Assembly: GCF_023100725.1 (NCBI RefSeq)
Contig: NZ_CP095501.1
Location: 1,488,001-1,552,000, forward strand
Length of the DNA stretch: 64,000 nt
Reading direction: 5' to 3'
Origin: Arthrobacter antioxidans
GTDB lineage: Bacteria > Actinomycetota > Actinomycetes > Actinomycetales > Micrococcaceae
The position numbers and the translations under genes were made by a program. The first letter of the stretch is position 1; the number at the start of each line of letters is the position of its first letter. A model generated the notes under the pieces. It worked only from the letters and a program-made list of their open reading frames with translations, did not search any database and was not told where the DNA came from. Shown piece by piece: positions 45,483-55,200 of the stretch.

Positions 45483-46162
45483 TGGTTCTCCTCCTTCGGC
45501 GCCGCGGCGAGGATGCGACCGATCTCGCTCGTCGCGGTCGTCTTCATCATGGCGTGCAGGATGTCACCCTGCTGGTAGCTCGTGTCATGGGCGGGCAGGA
45601 TGCCCTCGCCGAAGCGCGTGAGGTACGCGATGCGCACGCCGCTCGCGGCCTCGATGCTCTTCAGCGACCGTCCCAGCCATGCGTCGCTCGGCGCGAGTTC
45701 GGCGAGGATCAGCCGTCCGGAGGTCTCACGGAAGTCCCCGTTGATGGTCTGTTCGGGCAGGATCCGGCGGAGCACCTGGTCGGCGCTCCAGCGCACGGCG
45801 GCGACGGTGGGAATGCCGAGGCGCTGGTAGATCTCCGCGCGTCCCGGGTCGTAGATGCGCGCCACCACGTGCGGCACGTGGAACGTCTCGCGCGCCACGC
45901 GGGTGGCGAGGATGTTCGAGTTGTCGCCGCTGGACACGGCCGCGAAGGCGTAGGCGTCCTGGATCTCGGCGTGCTTCAGGGTCTCCCGGTCGAAGCCGAC
46001 GCCCGTGACCTTGCGGCCGCCGAAGGAGGACCGGAGGCGGCGGAACGCGCGGTCGTCCTGGTCGATGATCGCTACCGAGTGGCCCGATTCGTCGAGTGTG
46101 TGGGCGAGGCTGACGCCCACCCTGCCACAACCCATGATCACAAAATGAGCCACCGAGGGCAC
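45479..46162 (-). CDS. ceoB: TrkA family potassium uptake regulator (CeoB-type)
   Basis: 227 aa, first gene of the TrkA pair. RCK-N domain with GCGRVGVSLAHTL and VAIIDQDDRAF; RCK-C domain at about 140-215 with LAPSDAWLGRSLKSIE. GTG start at 46162 (an internal GTG three codons later is possible). Adjacent, divergent to the APC permease. Ortholog of Rv2691 by order. Likely senses nucleotides to gate K+ transport. Confidence 0.88.
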   Translation of the reverse strand: MPSVAHFVIMGCGRVGVSLAHTLDESGHSVAIIDQDDRAFRRLRSSFGGRKVTGVGFDRETLKHAEIQDAYAFAAVSSGDNSNILATRVARETFHVPHVVARIYDPGRAEIYQRLGIPTVAAVRWSADQVLRRILPEQTINGDFRETSGRLILAELAPSDAWLGRSLKSIEAASGVRIAYLTRFGEGILPAHDTSYQQGDILHAMMKTTATSEIGRILAAAPKEENQ

Positions 46163-46242
46163 CCCTGATTCTTGGTGTAGATCCTGCCGTTCCCTGCCGT
46201 ACCAGCTCCAAGCCTAGTGGCTGGCCGGACGGCCGGACGCGC

Positions 46243-46248
46243 TAGTGT
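46243..46248 (+). promoter_or_regulatory. -10 element for a leaderless APC permease transcript
   Basis: TAGTGT lies 7 nt before the GTG at 46256; no Shine-Dalgarno is present. Confidence 0.45.
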
Positions 46249-46255
46249 TTGGGCT

Positions 46256-48232
46256 GTGCTGACTTTTCTCGAGGCCGTCAAGCGGGTGCTGGTGGGCAAG
46301 CCCTTCGCCAGCGACCGGCTGAGGAACAGGAGCCTGCCGAAGCGCCTCGCGCTGCCCGCCTTCTCGGCCAGCGCGCTGTCGTCGGTGGCCTACGCGCCGG
46401 ACGAGATCCTCCTGACGCTCGCCCTCGCCGGGGTGGCCTCCGTGGCCATCTCGCCCTGGGTGGGCCTCGCCGTGATCGCCGTCCTGCTCGTCGTCGTCGC
46501 CTCCTACCGCCAGGCGGTCCACGCCTACCCCTCCGGCGGCGGCGACTACGAGATCGCGAAGCGGAACCTCGGACCCCGGGCGGGCACCACCGTGGCCTCG
46601 GCGCTGATGATCGACTACCTGCTCACCGTCGCCGTGTCCGTCTCGGCGGCGGCCCAGTACGTCGTCTCGCTCGCTCCCGCGCTGGAGGACGTCCGTGTGA
46701 CCCTCGCCGTCGTGGGCGTGGCGGTGCTCGTACTGCTGAACCTGCGCGGCGTGACGCAGGGCGTCCGCGCCCGCGCCGTCGTCACGTACGGCTTCCTGGC
46801 GGGAATCCTCGCCCTGTGCGTCACGGGCACGGTCCAGGCCCTCACCGGGACCCTGGCCGACGCCCCGAGCGCTCGCTTCGAGATCGTCCCCGACACCGCG
46901 CTCGACGCCGGCCTGGTGGGGCTCGCGGGTGGCCTCCTGATCCTCCGGGCGTTCTCCGCGGGTGCAGCCGCCCTCACCGGGCTCGAGGGCCCGGGCTCCA
47001 ACGTGCCGCGCTTCGAGAAGCCGCGCTCACGCAACGCCGCGACGACACTCCTGATCCTCGGCCTGGTGTCCTCCGCAATGCTCGCGGGCGTCATCTACCT
47101 CGCCAATGCCGCACGCGTCCACGTGGTGCAGGACCCCGGGGCGCAGCTGCTGCTCGACGGCGCGCCGGTCCCCGAGGACTACATCCAGGCGCCCGTGGTC
47201 AGCCAGCTCGCCCGCACCGTCTTCGACGCCGGCTCCCCGGTCTTCTACCTGGTGGTCGCCGCGACGGCGCTCATGCTGATGCTCGCGGGCCACGCGGCCT
47301 TCAACGCCTTCCCCGTCCTGGCCTCCATCCTCGCCACGGACGGCTACCTCCCGCGGCAGCTGCGGACCAGGGGGGACCGCCTGACCTTCAGCAACGGCAT
47401 CATCGCGCTCGGGCTCGGCGCCGTCGTCCTCATCCTCGTGTTCCGGGCGGATGTCACCGCGCTGGTGCAGCTGTACATCGTCGGCGTGTTCGTCTCCTTC
47501 ACGGCCGGCCAGCTGGGGCTCATCATGCACTGGAACAGGGTGCTCCGCAGCACCGTCGGCAAGCAGAACCGGTGGACCATCCACAAGTCGCGCGCCATCA
47601 ACACCCTCGGCTTCGGCCTCACGGCGGCGGTCCTCGTGGTCGTCCTCGTCACGAAGTTCGAATACGGCGCCTGGATCGCGGTGCTCGCCATGGCGGTCCT
47701 GTTCGTCCTCATGCGCGCCATCAAGAAGCACTACGACACCGTGGCGGCGGAACTCGCGATCGACGACGCCGTCCGCCTGCGCGCCCTGCCCTCGCGGGTC
47801 CACGCCGTGATCCTCGTCTCCCACGTGCGGAAGCCGGTCCTGCGTGCCCTGGCCTTCGCCCGTGCCTCGCGGCCCTCCCGGCTCGACGCCATCACGGTCG
47901 ACGTCGACGCCGACCAGACGCGCCGTACCCTCGCCGACTGGGACAAGTACGAGATCCCGGTGCCGATCACCGTGCTCGCCTCGCCCTATCGCGACACCAT
48001 CACGCCGATCCTCGAGTACATCCGGTCGATCCGCAGGGACTCGCCCCGCGACCTGATCGTGGTCTACATCCCCGAGTACGTGGTGGGAAAGTGGTGGGAG
48101 CAGCTGGTGCACAACCAGACCGCCCTGCGCATCAAGGCGCGGCTGCACTTCGTGCCCGGGGTGATGGTCGCCAGCGTGCCGTGGCAGCTCGCGTCCTCCG
48201 ACGCGGCCCAGATCTATCAGGACATGAAGTAG
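46256..48232 (+). CDS. APC family amino acid permease
   Basis: 658 aa. Twelve predicted membrane helices (from about residue 30 to 490) with the APC-like SALSSVAYAPDEILL in helix 1 and GLEGPGSNVPRFEKPRSRNA in the helix 6/7 loop region. A soluble C-terminal domain of about 165 residues (VHAVILVSHVRKPVLRALAFA) has a universal-stress-like fold pattern. Ortholog of Rv2690c by position. The GTG at 46256 is supported by the -10 element; an upstream GTG (46217) would add 13 residues. Substrate unknown; location beside TrkA regulators raises the possibility of K+ (KUP-like) transport. Confidence 0.82.
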   Translation: MLTFLEAVKRVLVGKPFASDRLRNRSLPKRLALPAFSASALSSVAYAPDEILLTLALAGVASVAISPWVGLAVIAVLLVVVASYRQAVHAYPSGGGDYEIAKRNLGPRAGTTVASALMIDYLLTVAVSVSAAAQYVVSLAPALEDVRVTLAVVGVAVLVLLNLRGVTQGVRARAVVTYGFLAGILALCVTGTVQALTGTLADAPSARFEIVPDTALDAGLVGLAGGLLILRAFSAGAAALTGLEGPGSNVPRFEKPRSRNAATTLLILGLVSSAMLAGVIYLANAARVHVVQDPGAQLLLDGAPVPEDYIQAPVVSQLARTVFDAGSPVFYLVVAATALMLMLAGHAAFNAFPVLASILATDGYLPRQLRTRGDRLTFSNGIIALGLGAVVLILVFRADVTALVQLYIVGVFVSFTAGQLGLIMHWNRVLRSTVGKQNRWTIHKSRAINTLGFGLTAAVLVVVLVTKFEYGAWIAVLAMAVLFVLMRAIKKHYDTVAAELAIDDAVRLRALPSRVHAVILVSHVRKPVLRALAFARASRPSRLDAITVDVDADQTRRTLADWDKYEIPVPITVLASPYRDTITPILEYIRSIRRDSPRDLIVVYIPEYVVGKWWEQLVHNQTALRIKARLHFVPGVMVASVPWQLASSDAAQIYQDMK

Positions 48233-48243
48233 GAAGAAGCCCC

Positions 48244-49650
48244 ATGAGCGACGCCGTCCGAGCCTCCGATCCCTCGACCCCGGGAGAGCGGCCCGATCCC
48301 GCAGCGGCGCCCGCCCGGTCCGGCACGCCCGAACCCACCGCCGGAGCTACTGCCGAACCGACCGCCGAACTGACCGTCGGGAAGGCCGCGCACGGCGGCC
48401 ACTTCGTGGCCCGGCACGAGGGCCGCGTGGTCTTCGTCCGGCACGCCCTGCCGGGGGAGCGCGTGCGCGTCCGGTTCACCGGGACGGACGACGCCGCCAG
48501 TTTCTGGCGCGCCGACGTCGTCGAGGTGCTCGAGGCCTCGCCTGCCCGGGTTCCCCACCCGTGGCCCCTCGCCGACGCCCTGAAGGCCGCCGCCCGGGGA
48601 CGCGCGGCCGTGGGCGGGGCCGAGTTCGGGCACATCGCCCTCGCCGAGCAGCGCCTGCTCAAGGCCGCCGTCTTCGAGGAGCAGCTCTCGCGCCTGGCGT
48701 CGGTCGACCGACCGGTGACCGTGGAGGCCGCTCCGGGGGAGGCCGCCGACGGGCTCGGCTGGCGCACCCGCGCGGCGTTCGCCGTGGACCACGCCGGGCG
48801 GCTCGCCATGCACCTGCACCGCTCGCACGCCGTCGTCCCGGTCCGCGAGATGCCGCTCGCGGTCGCGGCCGTCAACGACCTCCGCCTGTGGACGCTGGAC
48901 CTCACCGGCATCGAGCGGGTCGACGTCGCCGTGCCGTCCGGCGGGGGCGAGCCGCTCGTGCTGCTCGTGCCGGCCGCCGCGACCTCCCCGCGGCGCGTCG
49001 CTGCCGTCGCGTCCTCCATCCACGGCGCCTCCGTGGGCGTCCTCGACCCCGAGTCCGGGCAGGTGCAGCGGATGACGGGCCGCACGTGGCTCCAGGAGAG
49101 CGTGCTCGGCCTCGACTACCGCGTCACGGGGGCGGGCTTCTGGCAGATCCACCGGGGCGCGCCCGAGGCCCTGGTCACCGCGGTCCTCGACGGGCTCCAG
49201 CCGGCCGCGGGCGAACGCCTCGCCGACCTCTACGCCGGCGCCGGGCTGTTCACCGTGCCGCTCGCCCGCGCCGTCGGACCGGACGGCTCGGTGCTGTCCG
49301 TCGAGGGATCGCCCGGCACGAGCCGCGACGCGAAACGCAACCTCCACGGCCAGGACCACGTCTCGATCGTCCAGGGCCGGGTGGACGCCGTGCTCGGGCG
49401 CCGGAACGAACCACTCGACGGCGTCCTGCTCGACCCGCCGCGCGCCGGCGCGGGCAGGAAGGTGGTCCGGCAGATCGTCCAGGCCCGCCCGAGGGTGGTC
49501 GGGTACGTCTCCTGCGACCCGGCGTCCTTCGCCCGCGACCTCGGCTACTTCCTCGCCGCCGGCTGGTCGCTCGACGCCCTGCGGGTCTTCGACCTGTACC
49601 CGCACACGCACCACATGGAGTCCTTCGCGCGCCTCCTGCCTCCCGCCTGA
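48244..49650 (+). CDS. TRAM-domain class I SAM-dependent RNA 5-methyluridine methyltransferase (TrmA/RlmC/RlmD family)
   Basis: 468 aa. A disordered N-terminus of about 45 residues, a TRAM RNA-binding domain (GGHFVARHEGRVVFVRHALPGERV), a linker, then the Rossmann methyltransferase: SAM motif LADLYAGAGLFTVPLA, LLDPPRAGAG, and catalytic Cys in VGYVSCDPASFARDL. The iron-sulfur cysteines of RlmD are not obvious in the middle. The frame is open far upstream, but AGGAAG before the ATG at 48244 and the start of homology fix this start. Ortholog of Rv2689c by order; exact target uridine unknown. Confidence 0.88.
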   Translation: MSDAVRASDPSTPGERPDPAAAPARSGTPEPTAGATAEPTAELTVGKAAHGGHFVARHEGRVVFVRHALPGERVRVRFTGTDDAASFWRADVVEVLEASPARVPHPWPLADALKAAARGRAAVGGAEFGHIALAEQRLLKAAVFEEQLSRLASVDRPVTVEAAPGEAADGLGWRTRAAFAVDHAGRLAMHLHRSHAVVPVREMPLAVAAVNDLRLWTLDLTGIERVDVAVPSGGGEPLVLLVPAAATSPRRVAAVASSIHGASVGVLDPESGQVQRMTGRTWLQESVLGLDYRVTGAGFWQIHRGAPEALVTAVLDGLQPAAGERLADLYAGAGLFTVPLARAVGPDGSVLSVEGSPGTSRDAKRNLHGQDHVSIVQGRVDAVLGRRNEPLDGVLLDPPRAGAGRKVVRQIVQARPRVVGYVSCDPASFARDLGYFLAAGWSLDALRVFDLYPHTHHMESFARLLPPA

Positions 49651-49703
49651 CGCGGCGTGCGCCCCCGACGGAGGGGGGTCCCACCTTCGCCTGAGGCGGG
49701 AGG
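49639..49703 (+). terminator. Nested hairpin at the end of the methyltransferase gene
   Basis: Ten-base arms CCTCCCGCCT (49639-49648, overlapping the stop codon) and AGGCGGGAGG (49694-49703) enclose an inner CCCCC/GGGGG hairpin. A plausible terminator, though unusually long. Confidence 0.35.
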
Positions 49704-49763
49704 GGAGGCACCCCGCCGCTGCGCGGACGCCTGTCAATGGCACCCCGCCCGGACCCCGAACGT

Positions 49764-49769
49764 TAGAGT
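49764..49769 (+). promoter_or_regulatory. Candidate -10 of dxs
   Basis: TAGAGT, 55 nt before the dxs ATG; the only good TANNNT in the gap after the hairpin. Confidence 0.35.
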
Positions 49770-49824
49770 TAAGGATCATCCGGGGCGGCCACGCCGCCCC
49801 TCCGAACGAATCAAGGAGGCGCGG

Positions 49825-51798
49825 ATGGGACTCTTGGAGACGATCCACGGCCCACAGGACCTGAGCAAGCTCAGCGAAGCGCAACTGAAGGCACTCGCGC
49901 AGGAGATCCGCACCTTTTTGGTGAGCAACGTCTCGCGCACCGGCGGCCATCTGGGCCCCAACCTCGGGGTCGTCGAACTCACCCTCGGCATCCACCGCAT
50001 CTTCGACTCGCCGCGCGACAGCATCATCTTCGACACCGGCCACCAGTCCTACGTGCACAAGCTCGTGACCGGTCGCCAGGACTTCAGCACGCTCCGGCAG
50101 GAGGGCGGGATGTCCGGGTACCCCTCGCGGGCGGAGTCGGTGCACGACATCGTGGAGAGCTCGCACGCCTCGTCCTCGCTCTCCTGGGCGGACGGCATCT
50201 CCCGGGCCCGGGTCCTCGGCGGTGAGGGCGACCGCTACACCGTGGTCCTCGTGGGCGACGGCGCCCTCACCGGGGGCATGGCATGGGAGGCGATCAACAA
50301 CATCGCCGCGGACAAGCGGCGCCGCGTCGTGATCGTGGTCAACGACAACGGACGCTCCTACGCCCCGACCATCGGCGGCGTCGCCGACTACCTGGCGTCC
50401 CTGCGGCCCACCCTCGACTCGGTGCGGACGCACCGCGTCTACGAACGCACGCTGGACCGGGTGAAGAACCGCATGCAGAACGGCGGGCCGGTCGGCGAAT
50501 TCAGCTACAAGAGCCTCCACGCCCTGAAGAAGGGCGTCAAGGACTGGTGGGCGCCCCAGGGCCTCTTCGAGGACCTCGGCATGAAGTACGTGGGGCCCGT
50601 GGACGGCCACGACCAGTCAGCCGTCGAGCAGGCCCTGCAGCTCGCCAGGAACTACGAGGGCCCGGTGATCGTGCATGCGATCACGGAGAAGGGCCACGGC
50701 TACGCGCCGGCCCGCGCCCACGAGGCCGACCAGTTCCACGCCGTCGGCATCATCGACCCCGAGACCGGCGAACCCGTGGACGGCGCAGGGTCGCAGTCCT
50801 GGACCTCCGTCTTCGCGAACGAGATCGCCGACATCGCCGACGAGCGCCCCGACATCGTGGGCATCACCGGGGCCATGCTGATCCCCGTGGGACTGCACCG
50901 CTTCGCGGCCCGGCACCCCGACCGCGTGTTCGACGTCGGCATCGCCGAGCAGCACGCCGTCACCAGTGCGGCCGGCATGGCCTACGGCGGGCTCCACCCG
51001 GTCATCGCCCTCTACGCCACCTTCCTCAACCGGGCCTTCGACCAGCTCCTCATGGACGTGGCCCTGCACAAGGCGGGCGTGACGGTGGTCCTCGACCGGT
51101 CCGGCGTCACCGGGCCCGACGGCGCGAGCCACCACGGCATGTGGGACATGGCCCTCCTGCAGGCCATCCCCGGCCTTCATCTCGCCGCACCCCGGGACGC
51201 GTCCCGGCTGCGCGAGGAACTGCGCGAGGCGGTCTCCGTCTCCGACGCCCCCACCGTGGTGCGGTACTCCAAGGGATCCGTGGGCGCCGAGGTGGAGGCT
51301 GTCGAGCGCCTCGACGACGGCGTCGACGTCCTGTCCCGCCGGCCGTCGGGGTCGCGCACCAACGACGTCCTGATCGTCAGCGTGGGCGCCATGAGCGAAC
51401 TGGCGCTCGACGTGTCGAACAGGCTCGGGGCGCAGGGCATCAGCTCCACCGTCATCGACCCCCGCTGGCTCCTCCCGGTCCGCCGCTCGGTCATCGACCT
51501 GGCAGCGGAGCACCGGATCGTGATCGTCATCGAGGACGGCGTCCGCGCCGGCGGCGTGGGGTCCAGGATCCGCCAGGAGATGCGCTCGGCGGGCGTGGAC
51601 ACCGCGCTCAACGAGGTGGGCCTGCCGGTCGAGTTCCTCGACCATGGATCGCGCAGCCAGGTCCTCGAGCGCGTGGGGCTGACCGCGCAGCAGATCACAC
51701 ACGACGTCGTCGCGCAGGTCCTCGGCACGAAGGTGCCCGTGGCCCGTCCGCTCGCCGGCGACCACGCGCCCGCCACGGATCAGTTCCCGCGGAGCTGA
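49825..51798 (+). CDS. dxs: 1-deoxy-D-xylulose-5-phosphate synthase
   Basis: 657 aa. Condenses pyruvate with glyceraldehyde 3-phosphate, first step of the MEP isoprenoid pathway. TPP-binding motif [19 protein letters not shown]-terminal [13 protein letters not shown]; transketolase-like motif in [41 protein letters not shown] with the catalytic Glu. An AAGGAGG ribosome binding site precedes the ATG; upstream in-frame sequence shows no homology. Needs TPP, whose riboswitch-controlled pathway gene 4 kb downstream is broken. Confidence 0.97.
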   Translation: MGLLETIHGPQDLSKLSEAQLKALAQEIRTFLVSNVSRTGGHLGPNLGVVELTLGIHRIFDSPRDSIIFDTGHQSYVHKLVTGRQDFSTLRQEGGMSGYPSRAESVHDIVESSHASSSLSWADGISRARVLGGEGDRYTVVLVGDGALTGGMAWEAINNIAADKRRRVVIVVNDNGRSYAPTIGGVADYLASLRPTLDSVRTHRVYERTLDRVKNRMQNGGPVGEFSYKSLHALKKGVKDWWAPQGLFEDLGMKYVGPVDGHDQSAVEQALQLARNYEGPVIVHAITEKGHGYAPARAHEADQFHAVGIIDPETGEPVDGAGSQSWTSVFANEIADIADERPDIVGITGAMLIPVGLHRFAARHPDRVFDVGIAEQHAVTSAAGMAYGGLHPVIALYATFLNRAFDQLLMDVALHKAGVTVVLDRSGVTGPDGASHHGMWDMALLQAIPGLHLAAPRDASRLREELREAVSVSDAPTVVRYSKGSVGAEVEAVERLDDGVDVLSRRPSGSRTNDVLIVSVGAMSELALDVSNRLGAQGISSTVIDPRWLLPVRRSVIDLAAEHRIVIVIEDGVRAGGVGSRIRQEMRSAGVDTALNEVGLPVEFLDHGSRSQVLERVGLTAQQITHDVVAQVLGTKVPVARPLAGDHAPATDQFPRS

Positions 51799-51821
51799 CA
51801 GGCCGGACGGCCCCACCGAAC

Positions 51822-51849
51822 GGGGCGTCCCGCGCGCGTGGGACGCCCC
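51822..51849 (+). terminator. dxs terminator hairpin
   Basis: A 10-bp perfect stem (51822-51831 with 51840-51849), 24 nt after the dxs stop; a further 4 pairs (CGAA/TTCG) flank it after one mismatch. Confidence 0.75.
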
Positions 51850-52201
51850 ATTCGAAGGGTGGTGTGAGACAATGACGAAGGCTGGCGAGGGAACCACATT
51901 CCCCCGCCGGTCCAGTGACAGGCTTCCGTTCCGCAAGCGATGCTCCCGTCCTACCGAGTCCGCCCCGTCGGCGGAAGTAGGCGGAATCCGCCGGCGGGAC
52001 CCACCGTCCACCACGGCGGCTGAGTTGGAAAAGCGCCACTGGTCGTCGAGTGATTCAGCACCCCCATGACGGTGCGACCTCGGACGACATGACATCGACT
52101 TCCGGTCAGCCGCCGGGCGAAAGGCCCGCGGCCGGCCGACATACCGCCCCCGAGGGCGCTGGAATGTGGCCGGTGCCGCAGGGGCTTGGAGCGAGCACCT
52201 C
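51850..52201 (+). promoter_or_regulatory. Long rne promoter/leader region
   Basis: About 350 nt without a supported gene. GTGAGACAAT at 51864-51873 repeats the 10-mer found upstream of sigA and may contain the -10 (GACAAT), giving a leader of about 320 nt. A perfect GGCGGA-A-TCCGCC hairpin lies at 51980-51992. A 65-codon ORF from 51872 looks noncoding. Confidence 0.4.
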
Positions 52202-55200
52202 ATGGATCAGTCAGAACAGCAGGAGAACGGCCAGACCGCAGCGGAAGCACTCGTGGAGGCCCAGGCAGCACCGGCGAGGACGCCGAGGAAGCGCCGCACG
52301 GCCAGTGCGCCGGCCGGGGCGCCCCCCTCGGTGCTGAAGGCGGCACCCGATGCAGGGACCGCCGGCGAGGCCACAGGGACTGTCGCCGACGCCCCCACCG
52401 GAACCGCCACCGACACACCCGCCGAGACCGCTGCGCCGGTCCGCAAGCGGGCCCCGCGCGTCCGGAAGCCGGTCGTGGTGACGGATCAGACCCCCACCCC
52501 GGAGAGCGCGGCGGACGCCGCGGACGGAACGCCGGCAGCAGCCGACGACGCCCCGGCTGCCCCCGTGCGGGCACCCCGCGCCCGCCGTCGTGCCGCCAGC
52601 GCCGAGGCCGGGCCCGCCACCGCTGCACCCGCCGCCGTCGAGCCGGCAGCGCCCGCCGCAGCACGGACCGCAGAGCCGGTCGCCGTCGACGCGGCCGCTT
52701 CGGCAGGCACCCACCCCGCGAGCACCGTGACCGCTGCGTCGCCCGTCGCCGACGGTTCCGCCGAGGCTCCCGCCCCCGCGCGGGCACCCCGCACGCGTCG
52801 TCGTGCGGCCGGCGCCGACGCCGGACCCGCCAAGGCGATCGATGGCGCCGGCGAGAGCGCCGTCGACCAGGCAGCCCCCGTGGACGCCGACGTACCGGCC
52901 GCCGAGACGGACGCCGCCGAAGCCGTTTCGGAGGAGAAACCGAGCCGTGCACGCCGGACCTCCTCCCGGACCCGCAGCCGCCGGGCGTCGGAGCCCCTGC
53001 AGCAGGACGGGCCGGAGGAGAACGCGCCCGCCGCAGCCGAGCCCTCCACCCCGGACGCCGCAGCCGCCGGGAACACCACCGAAGAGGGCGCCGACGCCAC
53101 CGAGCCCGGCGAGACCGCGGACGGCGGCCGCCTCGATCCGTTCGCCATCCCCGAATCGCCGCTGTCCCTCCTGTTCCACGCGCCGGACCTCACCACGGTC
53201 TCCGTGCCGTCCGTGAAGGTCGCGCCCCCGCTCGAGGAGGAGGCGGGGGAGGACGAGTCCGAGGAGTCCGGCCGCCGCTCGCGCCGCAGCCGCCGCAGCA
53301 GGGGCCGCAGCCGGTCCGACGCGGGCCAGGCCGAGGCCGGCACCGAGGACGCCGGAGGCGAGGACCAGGAGGACCGCCCGAACGGCAACGGACCCGAGGA
53401 GGGCACCAGTGTGACCTCACGCCGCCGCCGCCGTCGCCGTCGTGGCGACCAGGACCTCGAACTGACCGGCGGCGAGGACGACGATCCGCCCAACACGGTC
53501 ACCCGCGTCCGCGCGCCGCGGCAGTCCAGCGAGCCGGTCTCCGACCGCGTGACCAGCGTGCGCGGATCCACGCGCCTCGAGGCGAAGAAGCAGCGCCGCC
53601 GCGAATCGCGCGACACCGGTCGCCGCCGCACCGTCATCACCGAGGCCGAGTTCCTGGCCCGCCGCGAGTCCGTCGACCGCCAGATGATCGTGCGCCAGTC
53701 GGACGACAGGATCCAGATCGGCGTGCTCGAGGACGGCATGCTCGCGGAGCACTTCGTCTCCAGGACCCAGCAGGATTCGCTGATCGGCAACGTGTACGTC
53801 GGCAAGGTCCAGAACGTGCTGCCGAGCATGGAGGCGGCCTTCGTCGACATCGGACGCGGACGCAACGCCGTGCTCTACGCCGGTGAGGTCAACTGGGACG
53901 CGGCGGGCCTCGACGGCCAGCCGCGCCGCATCGAGCTCGCCCTGAAGTCCGGGGACCCCGTCCTCGTGCAGGTCACCAAGGACCCGGTGGGGCACAAGGG
54001 TGCCCGGCTGACGAGCCAGATCTCCCTGCCCGGCCGCTACCTCGTGTACGTCCCGGGCGGGTCCATGACGGGCATCTCCCGCAAGCTGCCCGACGTCGAG
54101 CGGAACCGGCTCAAGCGCATCCTCAAGGACCGCCTCCCCGAGAGCGCCGGCGTGATCGTCCGCACCGCGGCCGAGGGCGCCAGCGAGGAGGAGCTGACCC
54201 ACGACATCAACCGCCTCCGCGCCCAGTGGGAGGAGATCGAGCGCAAGGCCGGCTCGACCAAGACCCTTGCCCCCGAACTGCTGTACGGCGAGCCGGACCT
54301 GACCATCAAGGTGGTCCGTGACGTCTTCAACGAGGACTTCTCCAAGCTCGTCGTCTCGGGCGAGGACGCGTGGGACACCATCGAGGCCTACGTCATGTAC
54401 GTGGCGCCGGATCTCGTGGGCAGGCTGGAGAAGTGGACCAGCGAGGAGGACATCTTCGCGGCGTCCCGCATCGACGAGCAGATCACGAAGGCCCTCGAGC
54501 GCAAGGTCTACCTGCCCTCCGGCGGGTCCCTCGTGATCGACCGCACCGAGGCCATGACCGTCGTCGACGTCAACACCGGGAAGTTCACGGGCAGCGGCGG
54601 CAACCTCGAGGAGACCGTCACCAAGAACAACCTCGAGGCCGCTGAAGAGGTGGTGCGCCAGCTGCGCCTGCGGGACATCGGCGGCATCATCGTCATCGAC
54701 TTCATCGACATGGTGCTCGAGGCGAACCGCGACCTCGTCCTCCGTCGTCTCGTGGAATGCCTCGGACGGGACCGGACCAAGCACCAGGTCGCCGAGGTCA
54801 CCTCGCTGGGCCTCGTCCAGATGACGCGCAAGCGCATGGGCACGGGCCTGCTCGAGGTCTTCGGCGAGGATTGCGAGCACTGTGCGGGACGCGGCGTCGT
54901 CACCTACATGGAGCCCGTGGAGCACCGCCGGTCCACGACCGGAGAGAGCCAGCAGCAGCAGCAGCCGCGCCAGGACAAGCCGTCCAGGAGCGAGCGCAAG
55001 CGCAACCGCGGCCGCGGGGGCCAGCAGGACGAGGTCACGGCACAGGCACCGGTGGCCGTCGTCGAGAGCCCCGACCGCGCCGCGAAAGCCGAGGCCGCCC
55101 GCGCAGCCCTGGCCAGCATCGCCGCTGCGACCCACCACGCCCATGAGGAGGCGGCCGAGCAGGAGGCCCCCGCAGCGGACGTCCAGGTCACGGAGGCCGT

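Noticed and set aside
51872..52069. A 65-codon ORF in the rne leader starting MTKAGEG.
   Set aside because: No ribosome site, Arg/Ser-rich composition, and it runs through a perfect hairpin; more likely untranslated leader.
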